The notes beneath the pieces were generated by a model. The model saw nothing but the letters and a program-made list of their open reading frames with translations, made no database searches and was not told the DNA's origin. This document shows, piece after piece, positions 23,166-33,653 of a DNA stretch of 64,000 nucleotides. Every line of letters begins with the position of its first letter. The stretch's first letter is position 1. The position numbers were made by a program, and so were the translations under genes. The stretch is from Haberlea rhodopensis (Eukaryota > Streptophyta > Magnoliopsida > Lamiales > Gesneriaceae). The stretch covers positions 868,001 to 932,000 of the forward strand of contig CAJQUN010000014.1 in the NCBI GenBank assembly GCA_907163345.1, read 5' to 3'.

Positions 23166-23177
23166 GCTCTGATACCA
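23166..23177 (-). promoter_or_regulatory. X-mid primer binding site (tRNA-iMet)
   Basis: GCTCTGATACCA (minus TGGTATCAGAGC) lies four bases from the LTR boundary at 23182. It shows that X uses the same primer as the coding gypsy families. Confidence 0.9.
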
Positions 23178-23181
23178 CTAA

Positions 23182-23347
23182 TGTAAGGACCCCCGTGCCC
23201 TTAATCCGTACCATTAGTGCATATTTTCATACTATTAAGGGGAAAACCATTATCAATTTTACTTCTAATTAATTAATCTTCAAATTGATTATTAATTAAT
23301 TCACAAATTATATTTAATTAACATTAATCAAATCTCGGGGCCTTACA
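23182..23347 (-). repeat. 166-bp miniature LTR of X-mid
   Basis: It begins TGTAAGGACCCC and ends GGCCTTACA, so 7-bp inverted ends TGTAAGG/CCTTACA bound a complete unit. The minus-strand start (TGTAAGGCCCCGA) resembles the start of full gypsy LTRs here, and its end (GGGTCCTTACA) their end. The middle is AT-rich and short. It is either an LTR with a large internal deletion or a naturally short-LTR family. Confidence 0.7.
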
Positions 23348-24733
23348 ATTTCTTAAACCAAACTTGATATAAAATGGATTTTAAATTGTAATTTTATGTT
23401 TATAAATTTTCTTTTAATTGTATTACGAGTATATGAGAAATAATGAACAAAATAAGTGTAAGGTTTGGAAAAACCTCACTCATCCGAATAGCAAAATTGT
23501 TCTCTATGTTATGATAAATTTATCAAGTATGCAACCAAGTTGTCTTTCGCTAAAAGTCAGCAGAGTTATTATAGTTTAAGCCATAGGAGTTAGACTAGCA
23601 ACATGATATGCAGCAGTGAGCGAACATTACAACTCAAGCTGACATGAGTCCAGCTAAGGATTGACAGAACCAATCTCCATAACCAACTGAGAATAAATGT
23701 ACTAATCTACAACAAGACAGTAAAGTGGCTTGCTAAACTCAAACAATAATAAACTGGTTCATCGACAGAAGGAGTTGAGCAAGATTATCTCGGTAAATAT
23801 ATAAAAACCAGCCAAGTAACCTACATAACAAAAAAGTAAAGATAACTGATCGATAGCAAGGTATCAATAAAGATAAGTGATCGCTAACAAGGTATCAGTT
23901 AAACTATAGGATCATAGGTACGTCACAAAAGCTAAAATCATTGTATCCTGTAAGCTTGAAGCACTTGAGTGATTTGTAAAGCTGTCAGACATGTTGTATG
24001 CATAGCTAAGTGCTTAGATAGTTGCTTTGTCGAGGAACAACAAGGTAACTAGGAGTTTCTGAGTAGAAAGAAATCTAGCTGAAGTAGTTTTGTATAAATG
24101 GCTTGCATAGCTAAAAACTCTTATAGTGGATCCTTCCATTCGATGGAAGAATGAAAGACGTAAAAGGGTTACAACACATTCAAACGTCCAGAAAAAAAAA
24201 ATCATTGTGTGTTTATCTTCTATGTTCGGTTTCTTATTTTTTACTCTGGGTTATTAATTAGCTAAATCAAGTTTAGAATTGGTTTTCAAGTGCTTTTCGC
24301 TTCGTTTATCAATCAACTCGATCTAATCTTTTGGTTCAAACATTTTACGAACCAATCATTGCATCTTGCTTATCTGTAATAAGCAAGGTGAAGTGATCAA
24401 TGATCTTAACGATTAAGATCAGCAAACTCGAACCCCATAAAGATCCCATCAATGAGTATTTCTCAAAACAGATTAATTAATGATATTAAGAAATTGAAAA
24501 TAAATGTGAAATTTTATTAAAAATAATCGTACAACAAAAAAAATTAGTTCAATTATATAATTCATTCCTTCATTATTTATACATTTTGTTTTTAAATATA
24601 ATTATTATTAGATTATAGAATTTGATTTTATATCCAAATTTCACTTAAAAATTATAATGTTCCAACCAAGGAAAAAATGGGATTTCCTTATTTTTACAAA
24701 TGACAAACAATAAAATTAGTACTAACTCTCAAA
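23348..24733. other. AT-rich intergenic DNA downstream of the receptor kinase gene
   Basis: I see no coding frame with family features, no RNA gene and no clear repeat here. The stretch nearest 24733 will contain the 3' untranslated region and polyadenylation signals of the minus-strand kinase gene, but I cannot place them. Confidence 0.6.
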
Positions 24734-27091
24734 TTATCTCCGATCCTCTTCAGATGCTTGCGACGGAGGCACCGAGAAAGAATCATCCGTTAGCGATCTC
24801 TCCAACGACGAATACGGATACTCGTCGTCCGAACCTCCGGCGACCTTGATCGCCTCCATCTCCGCCGCCACCTGGCCAATCTCCGGCCTCTTCTCCGGCG
24901 ACTTGTCGCAGCACCTAATCGCTATCCGCATCAGCTGCAGCATCCCCTGGTTCGCCCCTCTCTGCACCGCGATCTCAGCATCGAAGATCTCCGCCGTCCA
25001 CTCTTCGCGCACGGCGCGGTGTACCCACGTGCAGAGGTCCATGCCGTAGGTTCCCGGCGGGGCGCAATGCGCCGGAACTCTCCCCGTCAGGAGCTCGAGG
25101 AGCAGACTGCCGTAGCTCCAGACGTCTGATTTTTTGGATATTCGTTTGTGGGAGAGATATTCGGGGCATTTGTAGGCGACCATTCGCTGTGCGGCGATTG
25201 GTAGTGAGATCAGGGCGGTGAGGCCGTAGTCGGTGACGAGGATCTCGTCGTTTTCATCGAGTAGAACGTTGGTGGATTTCAGGTTGCCGTGTGGAACTGT
25301 TGCTTGCGATCTGGTGTTCTGGTGGAGGTATTCGAGGACTCGAGAAACGGCGCGTGCGACAGAAAGCCGGGAACTCCACCGGAATGGGACTCGGTCCCGG
25401 GATCCTCTTCCTCCTGGAGATAAATTCAGTTGGATGGTGACTCTAGCAAAATCGGCGAAAAGAAATGTAAAATTGATCATAACAGTTTATCTAATTTTAA
25501 TTTTGGTTATCCAAATTTTAGTTTTAATGGTATGACATTTGATATTGTTGAGATGACAATGGATATTGCTGCCAAGTCAGCAATCTCACAAATAGATTAC
25601 TAAAATTGCAAAAGAAGTAAATTATTGTGTTTAGACTAAAATTTGATGACCGAATTAATAATAACACATCAATTTTTTTCTATTTTCCCAGGAATTTTAT
25701 ACTAGGAGGTGCAAAGGGGACGTTGAATGTATTTTGGTGGCAAAACATAGAAATTTTAGAAAAAATACTGTAAAAGGTCTAACTTTTATTCGACCCACCC
25801 CATCCATCATCATATTGTGGTGATGAATGAAGCCTGGTTTGGATTGAAATTACATACCATGGAGGCGATTGTACACGTTCCCATTTGCTGCAAATCTATA
25901 AAGAAACAGTTTCTCATCCTTGGAATAGTAATAAGCAAGAAGAGGCAACAGATTCGGGTGTTTCTGATCAGCGATTGCTTTCACTTGTCTCACAAATTCT
26001 TCACTGCTCAAAGGCTTCAAATCCCTTAACCTCTTCACAACAACATCTTGCCCAACTTCAAGATTCGCTTTGTAACAGTTCCCAAAGTTTCCTCCTCCTA
26101 ATCCTTCTGCTGAAGCTTTTAGCAGATCATCAAACTCGAATCTTGTCCCGCCATACCCCATGAATACGAGTTTTCCCCTATTTCCTTCGGGTACTCCATT
26201 TTCCAGGGATCGGGCTATAATCGTGCTGTCGTGTTCTTCGTCTTTAGGAGGGTTCTTGAACTTCAAATCTCTTTTGAGTTTCTTGTATTTCTTGTAGTAT
26301 ATGATGAAGAGGAACAGAATGACTACTAGAATAATCACATCTGCCACCACTAATATGGCCACGAAATGTGAATTATTGTCACTCTTGTTGCCTGAATCTG
26401 AATTCTCACTTTTCGGTTCACCAGATAGGTTGTTTCTGATGCTGCACAATGTTTGAGTTGGAGGGCCGCACAAATTTGGATTGCCTGCATAAGAGGAAAG
26501 GTTGAATGATTGAAGGGTTCCAGTTTCCGGGATCGATCCATACAGATTGTTGTGAGAAACACTGAATATTTTTAAGGATGTTTGGTTGAGTCCTGGAATC
26601 GGACCTGTCAAATTGTTGTCCTGGAGATGGAGGGATTCCAGAGAATTCAGATTTACAACAGATGGTGGGATTTCTCCAAGAAACCTATTGCCTGATAAAT
26701 CTATTTTTCTCAACTTTAGATTATGTGAAAAATCCATCAGATCCCCCGATATAGAATTCCCCTTGAAGCTGAGATTTATCAGTTCAATAAGATTTACTAA
26801 TGAATCTTTCTTGATTTCTCCTACAAGCTGCATATTTTCCAACGTTACGCCCGTGACTCGACCATTTAGGCACTGAATGCCATACCAATACGGCGTGTCA
26901 TTCTTGTAACACATGATGCCTGTCCAATTTCCATCAAGAAATGAGTTTTGGAACCCTTGTTTGAGTGTTACAAGAGCATCCCTCTCATATCCATGGAAAC
27001 CACCTCCAGAGTCGTAGTTGGCTATGGATAGTCCAGGTAAAATCCATAGGGTTGCGAGAGAAAGAAAACCGAAGGAAATGGAGGACTTCAT
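24734..27091 (-). CDS. LRR receptor-like kinase, subfamily III, probable pseudokinase
   Basis: Two exons: 27091-25858 and 25413-24734, with a 444-nt intron from GT (25857) to AG (25414). The joined length is 1914 nt, exactly 637 codons plus stop, which supports these splice sites. Residues 1-24 form a signal peptide. An LRR N-cap and about five leucine-rich repeats follow (35-220), then a membrane helix (about 243-266) and a kinase domain (about 325-600). The glycine loop is GLGGGNFG (330-337) and the lysine is in VVVK (353). The catalytic loop reads HGNLKSTN (453-460), with Asn in place of the usual Asp, and DFG is DYG (473-475). This pattern is typical of LRR-III receptors, many of which are thought to signal without strong catalysis. 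Expected at the plasma membrane, sensing an unknown ligand. The exact orthologue is not clear. Confidence 0.93.
25414..25857 (-). other. Intron of the receptor kinase gene
   Basis: On the minus strand the donor reads CCATG|GTATGTA and the acceptor TATCTCCAG|GAGGAAG. The AT-rich interior and reading-frame continuity (phase 1, codon G|GA) support it. Its position, before the HGN catalytic loop, suits LRR-III genes, which often have a single intron in the kinase region. Confidence 0.88.
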
Positions 27092-28822
27092 GGTGTAGAA
27101 ATTGAATGAAATTGTGAAGGAGTTGGCTGAAATGGTGATTTAGGGAGTGACATAGTGATAGGTTAACTAGAGTGATTTGCAAATATTCCTTTGGGCCTCG
27201 AGGACAGCTATTAGTTCACTTTGTGCAAGAAAACAAGAAAATTGGGACATTTATGTTGTAACTTTAGACTGAGAATACAAGGAAGTTTGCTTGAATTTTT
27301 ATAAATATAGCCTGTCGTTTGTCGTTTGGTAGTTTTAATTCATTTCACCTTGTTGTTCATACGTGACATTAATATTTGATTTATCTATATTATCCATATA
27401 TATAAGTAGTTTTCTGATATTTGGGTGTCTCTTTAAAGTGTTTAAAACTCCTAGTTATGAATTTTAAAAAATGTTAAATTCAGATAATTTCATGCTTTGT
27501 TTCATATATCCTCTTAAAAAAAACTATATACCGCATATAAACTTAAACTACTACATTTTTTTCAAGAATAATATTTTTATAAATCTTACCAAACGAAACA
27601 CATTATCAGATTCGATATGTCAATGCACTCCAAGGACATGAAATAATATTCATTTGAAACACAGCATTGTCCAGAATGGACCAAGTTATCATTTGTACCA
27701 ATTTAGAGCTATCGAAAGCTGAAAAATCGGACTCGCACGTACAGAAGAAAGCAAGATAGATTGGGATTTGACGTCTTCGAACCTCAAAAGAATCACAACC
27801 TTAAAAACAGTCGGCCAGCGAAAAATGCATTTGCTGTTACAATCCTATAATCCAAGTAAAGGAATGCATCGCCGGTCACCTTCCACCAAAAAATGAAGTG
27901 ATCTTTTAGCAAAGATATTCGTGTATCGAGGAGCAACATTAGAACTAAAACAATGCCAATTTGTGGTAACTGGTATCAGAGAATAAAATCATGGTGCACT
28001 AAAACGGGTGCGGCACTCTCTAAATTCAGAGAAGAAATAGAATGATCAAAGTACAAAGCAAATCTCGTTACACACAGCACAATAGACTGCATTATGGTCA
28101 TTGCAGTAAGCAGACAATCTGTTCAAGTTACAGCAAATTGCTAGGAAAAACAAAAGGCCCATCATTTTCATTACAAATTCCATCACCTTTATATTCCTTA
28201 TATTGATCTGCATATTGTGGTATACAATAAACAATCCATTCAATGTTTCAGTATACTTTACTCAACTATCTAGAGGACCTACAAATGGAATCATTCACCG
28301 CAACCGTCCAATCCATAAAAAAACCAAAAGAACGAGAAGAAAGACCAGTGTGACACGATATCTTACTCATTCAAGAAGGCATTAAAACTGAAAGAAATAA
28401 CTAGCCAAGATGAAGTATGTTGATCTTAATTTACTATAGGGTATCTAACAAACTAAATTATGAATCGCATCCCAACAAAACCATGAACGAACCAAACTAT
28501 TAGCACTTAATAAACTTGCACAGCTTCAAGAAGCATCCATCACTTCGACTTAAAACAACAAGAAGAACCGATGCACATGTAATTTCAATCGGGAAACATA
28601 AAAAAGTAACTTTCTTTCAAACAAACAATACAGATCATTTTAGTAGTTGTTCATAATATTACATAGTCTCGCGGGGCATCTATCACTTCAAGTTGATAAA
28701 TTCAAAGTCTCAAATACAAATAGTAACTCCTGTTTATATTTATAACCATTACAACAACCCACACATTCTCACAAAAAGAGCCAGACAGCAGAAGAAACCA
28801 CACATACAGGCAAATAACATCA
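27092..28822. other. Intergenic DNA: receptor kinase promoter side and hyccin 3' side
   Basis: Both neighbours are on the minus strand, so 27092 onward is upstream of the kinase and DNA near 28822 is downstream of the hyccin gene. It is AT-rich, with no convincing coding frame or transposon end seen. About 28.0-28.8 kb is less AT-rich and could be a transcribed 3' untranslated region or an untranslated exon; this is a guess. Confidence 0.5.
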
Positions 28823-30106
28823 TCACTTTGAAACTAAAAGTATCTCCGGCTTCTTAGCCTTACTAGGAGTGTTGGCATTCAAACTGGTAGAATTAGCTGC
28901 TGCTGATGACGCAGTGGCTGTCTTCGCTGCCTCACGAGCCCTCTTATCGAGCTGAATCAAACTCCGAGTCGCCAAAATTGCTTGCGCAACCAACTCATGA
29001 GAAGCTCTAGCATACATTCGGCGCACCGCCACCGATGCAGCATCCTTCACCTCATCGACAATCAGTGGCCCTAACAAACAGTGCCCCAAGATCCTCAGAA
29101 TCGGTTGGAATAATTCCCAGGGCAGCGGAATTCTCTCATCCGTATACCCCAATTTGTCCGCACTACCATCCTTAACCACTAAATCTTTAAGTATTCCGGT
29201 CATATTTTCAATCTCATCAACCTCTGCGATATTATCACTCCCAAGCCCATTATTAGTTTCACTTCCCCCATTATTTTCCACAATATTTTCGGGTTTTCTG
29301 TCGAATTCCGAGGTACAAGGGCAATCATTCCCAGCCCAAACAGTCGCAAACTTACAAAAATCAACCTTCGACCAACTGGGTATCAAGGAGATCTGCTGGA
29401 AATAACAATCAAGAGCAACCCCAACAATACAGGCACGCTTAGTCGATTTCACCGCAATCTGCGGTTCCAAAGGAGGAGAAAGAACCCCAATCAACGACTT
29501 ACCGGAGTTCGAATTCAAGTTCGAAGATTTAACGGGATTGCGAGGGGAGTGGTACAGCGAAGGCTGAGATAGATCCGGAATGGAAACAGTAACAGGCTTG
29601 CCATTACGCGCTTTTGTTTCAGCCGAATAAAGGGCTAAAAGTACGGCCTCGAAGCCGGAGAGGGAAACTAGATTATCGGAAATGGGGTGGTGGATGCGGT
29701 GGAGGTAGATGGAAGAGATAAGCGGGAGGTATGAAAGGACAACGAGGCCGAGATCGGGGTCACCGGAGAGGTATGTGTCGTAGAGCCAGTGGCAGAGGGG
29801 GTCGTCGCCGGTTCCGGAGGAGGGGGAGGAGAGAGCGGCGGAGACGGAGGAGTAGGCGGCGGTGGAGAGGAGGAGAGAGCGAGCGGGGCGGTCGGTGTCA
29901 GCGAGCGAGAATAGGGGATCGCCGGCATCGGAGGGGATAAAGGAGGAAAGAAGCTGGATGCGCGAGCGGGCTTTGGAGATTGATTCCCACCAAGAGTGCA
30001 TAGGGTCGGAGGAGTGGCCGTTCTGGGTTATGGGGTTGGCGTGGTGGTGATCGGAGGAAGAGGCTGAGGACGAGGGGGAGGCACCGGGAAGGTGGTGGGA
30101 GTCCAT
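28823..30106 (-). CDS. Hyccin/FAM126-family protein, PI4-kinase complex subunit
   Basis: A single exon of 427 codons, ATG at 30106 in CCGCCATGG context, stop at 28823-28825. After a Ser/His-rich start (1-33), the hyccin fold covers about 38-390, with recognisable segments HWLYDTYLSGDPDLGLVVLSYL, IHHPISDNLVSLSGFEAVLLALYSAE (each given only in part here) and, near the C-terminus, LPWELFQPILRILGHCLLGP and VRRMYARASHELVAQAILATRSL. The tail is low-complexity Ala/Ser/Lys. Plant hyccins (HYC1/HYC2 in Arabidopsis) join PI4K-alpha1, NPG and EFOP proteins at the plasma membrane to make phosphatidylinositol-4-phosphate. Length and single-exon form suit the plant family. Which paralogue this is cannot be told. 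Confidence 0.92.
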   Translation of the reverse strand: MDSHHLPGASPSSSASSSDHHHANPITQNGHSSDPMHSWWESISKARSRIQLLSSFIPSDAGDPLFSLADTDRPARSLLLSTAAYSSVSAALSSPSSGTGDDPLCHWLYDTYLSGDPDLGLVVLSYLPLISSIYLHRIHHPISDNLVSLSGFEAVLLALYSAETKARNGKPVTVSIPDLSQPSLYHSPRNPVKSSNLNSNSGKSLIGVLSPPLEPQIAVKSTKRACIVGVALDCYFQQISLIPSWSKVDFCKFATVWAGNDCPCTSEFDRKPENIVENNGGSETNNGLGSDNIAEVDEIENMTGILKDLVVKDGSADKLGYTDERIPLPWELFQPILRILGHCLLGPLIVDEVKDAASVAVRRMYARASHELVAQAILATRSLIQLDKRAREAAKTATASSAAANSTSLNANTPSKAKKPEILLVSK

Positions 30107-30603
30107 GGCGGCGGAGGGAGGAGAATGGCGCCGTGAGAACTCCCCGGCGGTAGCTCAGTTAAATTGGCAGGAGAACGGTGGTTGAATCGGAATTTTTGTT
30201 TTCTCGTTTGGTCAACCGATCTTTCAGTCTAGAAAATTATTTTAAAATTTTTTGATACAATGATTTCTATTTACACAAATTTTTATTTTGTAAAACGCAG
30301 ATGAAATTACAAAAAAGATGCCACCTATAAGATTATAACTCGAAAAAATAGCTTTTTTTTACAATCCATTTTTCTAAAAACTACAAGTTTTAGGTAGCTA
30401 CTTTTGTTTACTAAACTACATCTAAATTAAAAAAAACTAGCTCTTTCTACCAAAGGAATTTCTACAAGTGCGTCCGAACTAAGTCACATAATGATGGTGC
30501 GTAGGCGAGTGCGGATGCATGAGTGCGTCAATTTTTAAAAAAAATTAGTGTTAATACGCCTTAATGGTTTGAGTGTTAATACGCCTCAATGGCAATATTA
30601 AAG

Positions 30604-30606
<3 letters not shown>

Positions 30607-30645
<39 letters not shown>
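30607..30645. repeat. (TA)n microsatellite
   Basis: An uninterrupted TA run of about 38 bp, likely to vary in length between individuals. Confidence 0.95.
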
Positions 30646-30648
<3 letters not shown>

Positions 30649-31032
30649 CACACACCACACATTGATGAAATAAAGTTAAAAACATCATATTTGACAAACA
30701 TACATATTTTTATATTATTTACAGTGCAATTCAAATATTTTATTCGACCGCTCTCCTAATGGATATAATTATTGTTCTTCGAAAAATATATTTTAGAGAA
30801 TAAAAAATGAAAAGAATTACTAATATCTGGTCATTAAGATAATGAATTCGAAAAATGAAACCAGATATTAGATAAATGTTTCATCATGTTTTTGTAATAG
30901 TATGAATTTACTAAAAAAAGTTTATATTATTTTCGGAGAATTAAGAATGGGGTGTTTTATCTTTTTAATCGAAAAAATAAGTTATTTAACAATTTTAAAC
31001 TTTTTTTTAAACTAACCCAAAACGCCATTTGA

Positions 31033-31139
31033 AGACGCCATCTCAAATGGCGTCTCAGTCCTGGTTAAAAAAATAATAATTGAGGGAGCCAATAAATTTT
31101 TTTTTTTTATGAAGGTGCCATCTGAGATGTCGCCTTCAT
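31033..31139. repeat. Paired small inverted repeats AGACGCCAT/ATGGCGTCT and ATGAAGGTG/CGCCTTCAT
   Basis: The first pair is a perfect 9-bp inverted repeat with a 5-bp loop (31033-31055). The second, 31109-31139, is imperfect and has a related ggtGCCATCTgAGATGtCG core. Both lie about 450-560 bp upstream of the PMD start and may be subterminal repeats of the Mutator-like element that carried it. I cannot see matching repeats on the far side, which is replaced by LTR DNA. Confidence 0.55.
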
Positions 31140-31594
31140 CAATGTTTTTTTTTTTTGCGCCGGCTCTTCCTTCCTTTGTTCTCTTCTTCCTCCTTTTTTC
31201 TTCATTCTCTCCTCGCAAATTCTCTCAAAAAAATTTCAAACTCTTGAAATTGTTTTGTGCCAAATTTCAAAAATTATTGTGGTTTGCAATTTGTGGAGCT
31301 TAGTTGTTTGTCATTCTTGAATTTGTGGTAACATTACAGCTTTTTAATATACCTTTGTGAAAGTTATAAAGTTTCAATTATTTTGTTGTTTGTGTTTGAT
31401 TTTGTTGTTTGGTAGTTTTTATTGAAAAAATAGTTATAATTTGGAGATAAGGACAGACCGCCGGATGAGGTGTTGGAGTGTCGGCATGTGGCTGCCATTC
31501 CGACTGGCGGTGGCGGCGGCGACGGCTGTTGGCGGGTAGCGGTGGTCGTGTTTATATTTTTGTTATGTTGATATCTGTTGTGTAATATTTCAGG

Positions 31595-32557
31595 ATGGAT
31601 TTACAAAGAGCACCAGGCCCGATTGAGAGCCATCTCCTATCATTGCAGTCAGGTCATCGATATGAGACTGTTTGGGCAGGTGATATTGATTCTACACTTC
31701 GAGGCAGAAACCCTGATAAATATTTTTGGGATCTTTGCCCCCTCGATACTCATGTTGTGAGTTTGTTGGACAATATTGATTTTTATGGTGTTTATAGGTC
31801 TGATAAAATTGCACTTGACTTTCACCTCATCACGGCTTTAGCTGAGAGATGGCGCCGTGAAACACATACTTTCTACTTTAGATCTGGAGAGGCAACCACC
31901 ACACTGCAAGACATTGCAGTGATATGTGCATCGCCAGTAGATGGTATCGTATTATCCGGTGTTGATTATGATAGGAGTATACCTGATTGGCAAGAATATT
32001 GCCATATGCTTTTAGGATTTACACCGGATACTGCACACTTTAAAGGTGCAAGTTGAACCTATCTGCAATAAAGAATCATTTGGTGAATCATGCTCTTACT
32101 GAGCACAGTACGGAAGAAGATGTAGTCCGATATACTCGGGCTTGTGTGCTATTGATGTTAGGTGGAATTTTGTGTTGTAAAGTTATTTTTTTTACAGAAG
32201 TTAGAGAATATTGATTCAGTTGGCAATTATAGTTGGGGGAGTGTCGTATTGGCATATTTGTACCGTGAGTTATGCACTTCCTCGATGAGAGGAAAAAAAG
32301 TGATAGGTGGTGCATTACAGGTCGTACAAGTAAACTTTACGTTAGCACTTTTCAAATGTTTGAATTATTTTTATCGTCATAATAACTAATATTATTCCAT
32401 ACAATATTTTAGATTTGGGCATGGTCAAGAATACCTAATTTAATAATGTAATTATATTTTGTGCTATTTTATATGTTTTAATATATTTATAGATTTTGTA
32501 ATTGTGGTTCTTTTCAGATGGGCATGTCATTTAAGGTTTACGAAAACAGGGAGGCAT
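31595..32557 (+). pseudogene. Plant mobile domain (PMD/MAIN-like) gene remnant
   Basis: The ATG at 31595 opens 153 codons with PMD features: SLQSGHRYETVW, FYGVYR, ALAERWRRETHTFYF and TTTLQDIAV. That frame ends at 32054. The domain carries on in another frame from 32055 (KNHLVNHALTEH, RYTRACVLLMLGG), then after a likely intron (donor near 32185, acceptor TTTTTTTACAG near 32198) with NIDSVGNYSWGSVVLAYLYREL (given in part), and after a second intron with IWAWSRIPNLI (32412). The acceptor-like TATTTCAG just before 31595 suggests an upstream exon. The frame change and the LTR at 32558 show it is dead. PMD proteins occur as host MAIN genes and inside Mutator-like elements; the surroundings favour the latter. 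Confidence 0.8.
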
Positions 32558-33109
32558 TGTAAGGACCCCTGTGCCCTAAACCCGTTATTAGGGTATTAAC
32601 ACATGCCTTTAGCGCATACAATCATATGATTATTGGAAGGAAACCACATGCAAGTATAAAACGGTAAACTATTTATAAAATTTCTTGCATTAGAACCCCA
32701 TAATGTTCAACTTCCCAACCAAAACCTTTTCCATAGTATGCAACTTAATAATAATACACTAACATACTCCCAGTTCATTTAGCAATTTCGTATTTAATTA
32801 CATGCAACCATAAATGAAGAGAGAGAATCATGCTCATTTATACATTCCATATACACGTAAGGACGTACTCACATGAGAGCACCCAATGAATAAGCGTGTA
32901 CCTAATGTATAAAATACTCTACCAGATACCATGACTGGTACTTCAATCCTGGAAGCACCTCCCAAGCACAGTTCGATCTCAACACTGGATCTGTGTACTT
33001 ATTCAACCAGCTCTGGTACCTCGATCCTGGAAGTACTTCAAATCAACAGCCCGTGCTCAACTCCAAAGCTGCTGCTACACCTGTACCACCTGCCCCAACA
33101 GAGACAGCC
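32558..33109 (-). mobile_element. X-family LTR fragment
   Basis: It begins TGTAAGGACCCC, the reverse of an X LTR end. Further in, it matches, on the minus strand, the X-right LTR stretch around 36075-36150 and 42030-42080 (GACTGTCTCTGTTGGGGCAGG, then CCAGGATCG.GGTACCAG; both shown only as short pieces). It stops at 33109, where G2-B begins, and cuts the PMD gene at its left end. Confidence 0.75.
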
Positions 33110-33438
33110 TGTAAGACCCCGTTATCAAACAGATACTAAGGTGCAATTTAGAGAACTAAACATTCATGTGATTATATCAGAGTAACGTGCCGTGTTGAGT
33201 AACCCAAGATTTAGAGATTACAGTACCAAAATGTTTCAAAAGTATAGCTTCTACTGAGTAGAGTAAGACTATAATGTAGTACCTTTGTAGGAATTTGTGT
33301 TATTCCTTTTGAAACATTTTGGTACTGTAATCTCTAAAACTCAGGTTAATCAACACGGCACGTTACTCTGATATAATCACATGAATGTTTAGTTCTCTAA
33401 ATTGCACCTTAGTATCTGTTTGATAACGGGGTCTTACA
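33110..33438 (+). repeat. Foldback LTR at the start of G2-B
   Basis: The right part, ending GGGGTCTTACA at 33438, is the 3' end of a plus-strand G2 LTR and is followed by the primer site. The left part (33110-33242) is an inverted copy of the same LTR end, starting TGTAAGACCCC. Arms of about 130 bp flank a loop of about 63 bp (33243-33305). A normal G2 LTR is about 2.3 kb and would start TGTGATATCC, so most of the LTR is missing and its end is duplicated in inverse. Confidence 0.9.
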
Positions 33439-33443
33439 TTTAG

Positions 33444-33455
33444 TGGTATCAGAGC
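33444..33455 (+). promoter_or_regulatory. G2-B primer binding site (tRNA-iMet)
   Basis: TGGTATCAGAGC, five bases after the LTR end at 33438. Confidence 0.93.
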
Positions 33456-33653
33456 CAGGTTAGATAACCAGGGAAGAGTGAAGGGTAGCCTTTAGAAACA
33501 AGTTGGCTAGGTATTCATTTGGGCATGCTTATGCATGTGATGCATATGGTTGTATAAGTGTTATCTAACATGCTTTGAATATGATACTCTTGTTATCTAA
33601 CGGCTTATATTATGAACTACTTTTGGTATTGTTGTTAACTCTTGTGTTACAGC

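Larger units (their letters stand above)
22557..23181 (-). mobile_element. X-mid internal region, 5' portion, with tandem repeats
   Basis: On the minus strand this is the leader of an X-type element: primer site (23166-23177) next to an LTR at 23182, then repeats rich in AGCGGCA and ATCGCTTCGA motifs. Two full 127-bp units (22652-22778, 22779-22905) and partial copies are present. No protein is supported; the short open frames of serine, arginine and histidine reflect the repeat. G1-A cuts it at 22556. Confidence 0.75.
30107..31594. other. Upstream region of hyccin gene and probable Mutator-element terminal DNA
   Basis: The first few hundred bases are the promoter and 5' untranslated region of the minus-strand hyccin gene. 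Further right is AT-rich DNA with a TA microsatellite (30607-30645). From about 31010 come short inverted repeats and homopolymer runs that lead to the PMD gene at 31595. No other gene is seen. Confidence 0.6.

Noticed and set aside
25414..25480. Start of the second kinase frame as a separate small kinase gene with its own ATG
   Set aside because: The first codons are intron; a GT-AG splice restores an exact 637-codon receptor.
31595..32056. An intact host MAIN-like gene
   Set aside because: The domain changes frame at about 32054 and is cut by an LTR at 32558.
33110..33438. A microRNA or host hairpin gene
   Set aside because: Both arms are pieces of the G2 LTR end and one leads straight to a primer site, so it is element DNA; small-RNA production is only a possibility.
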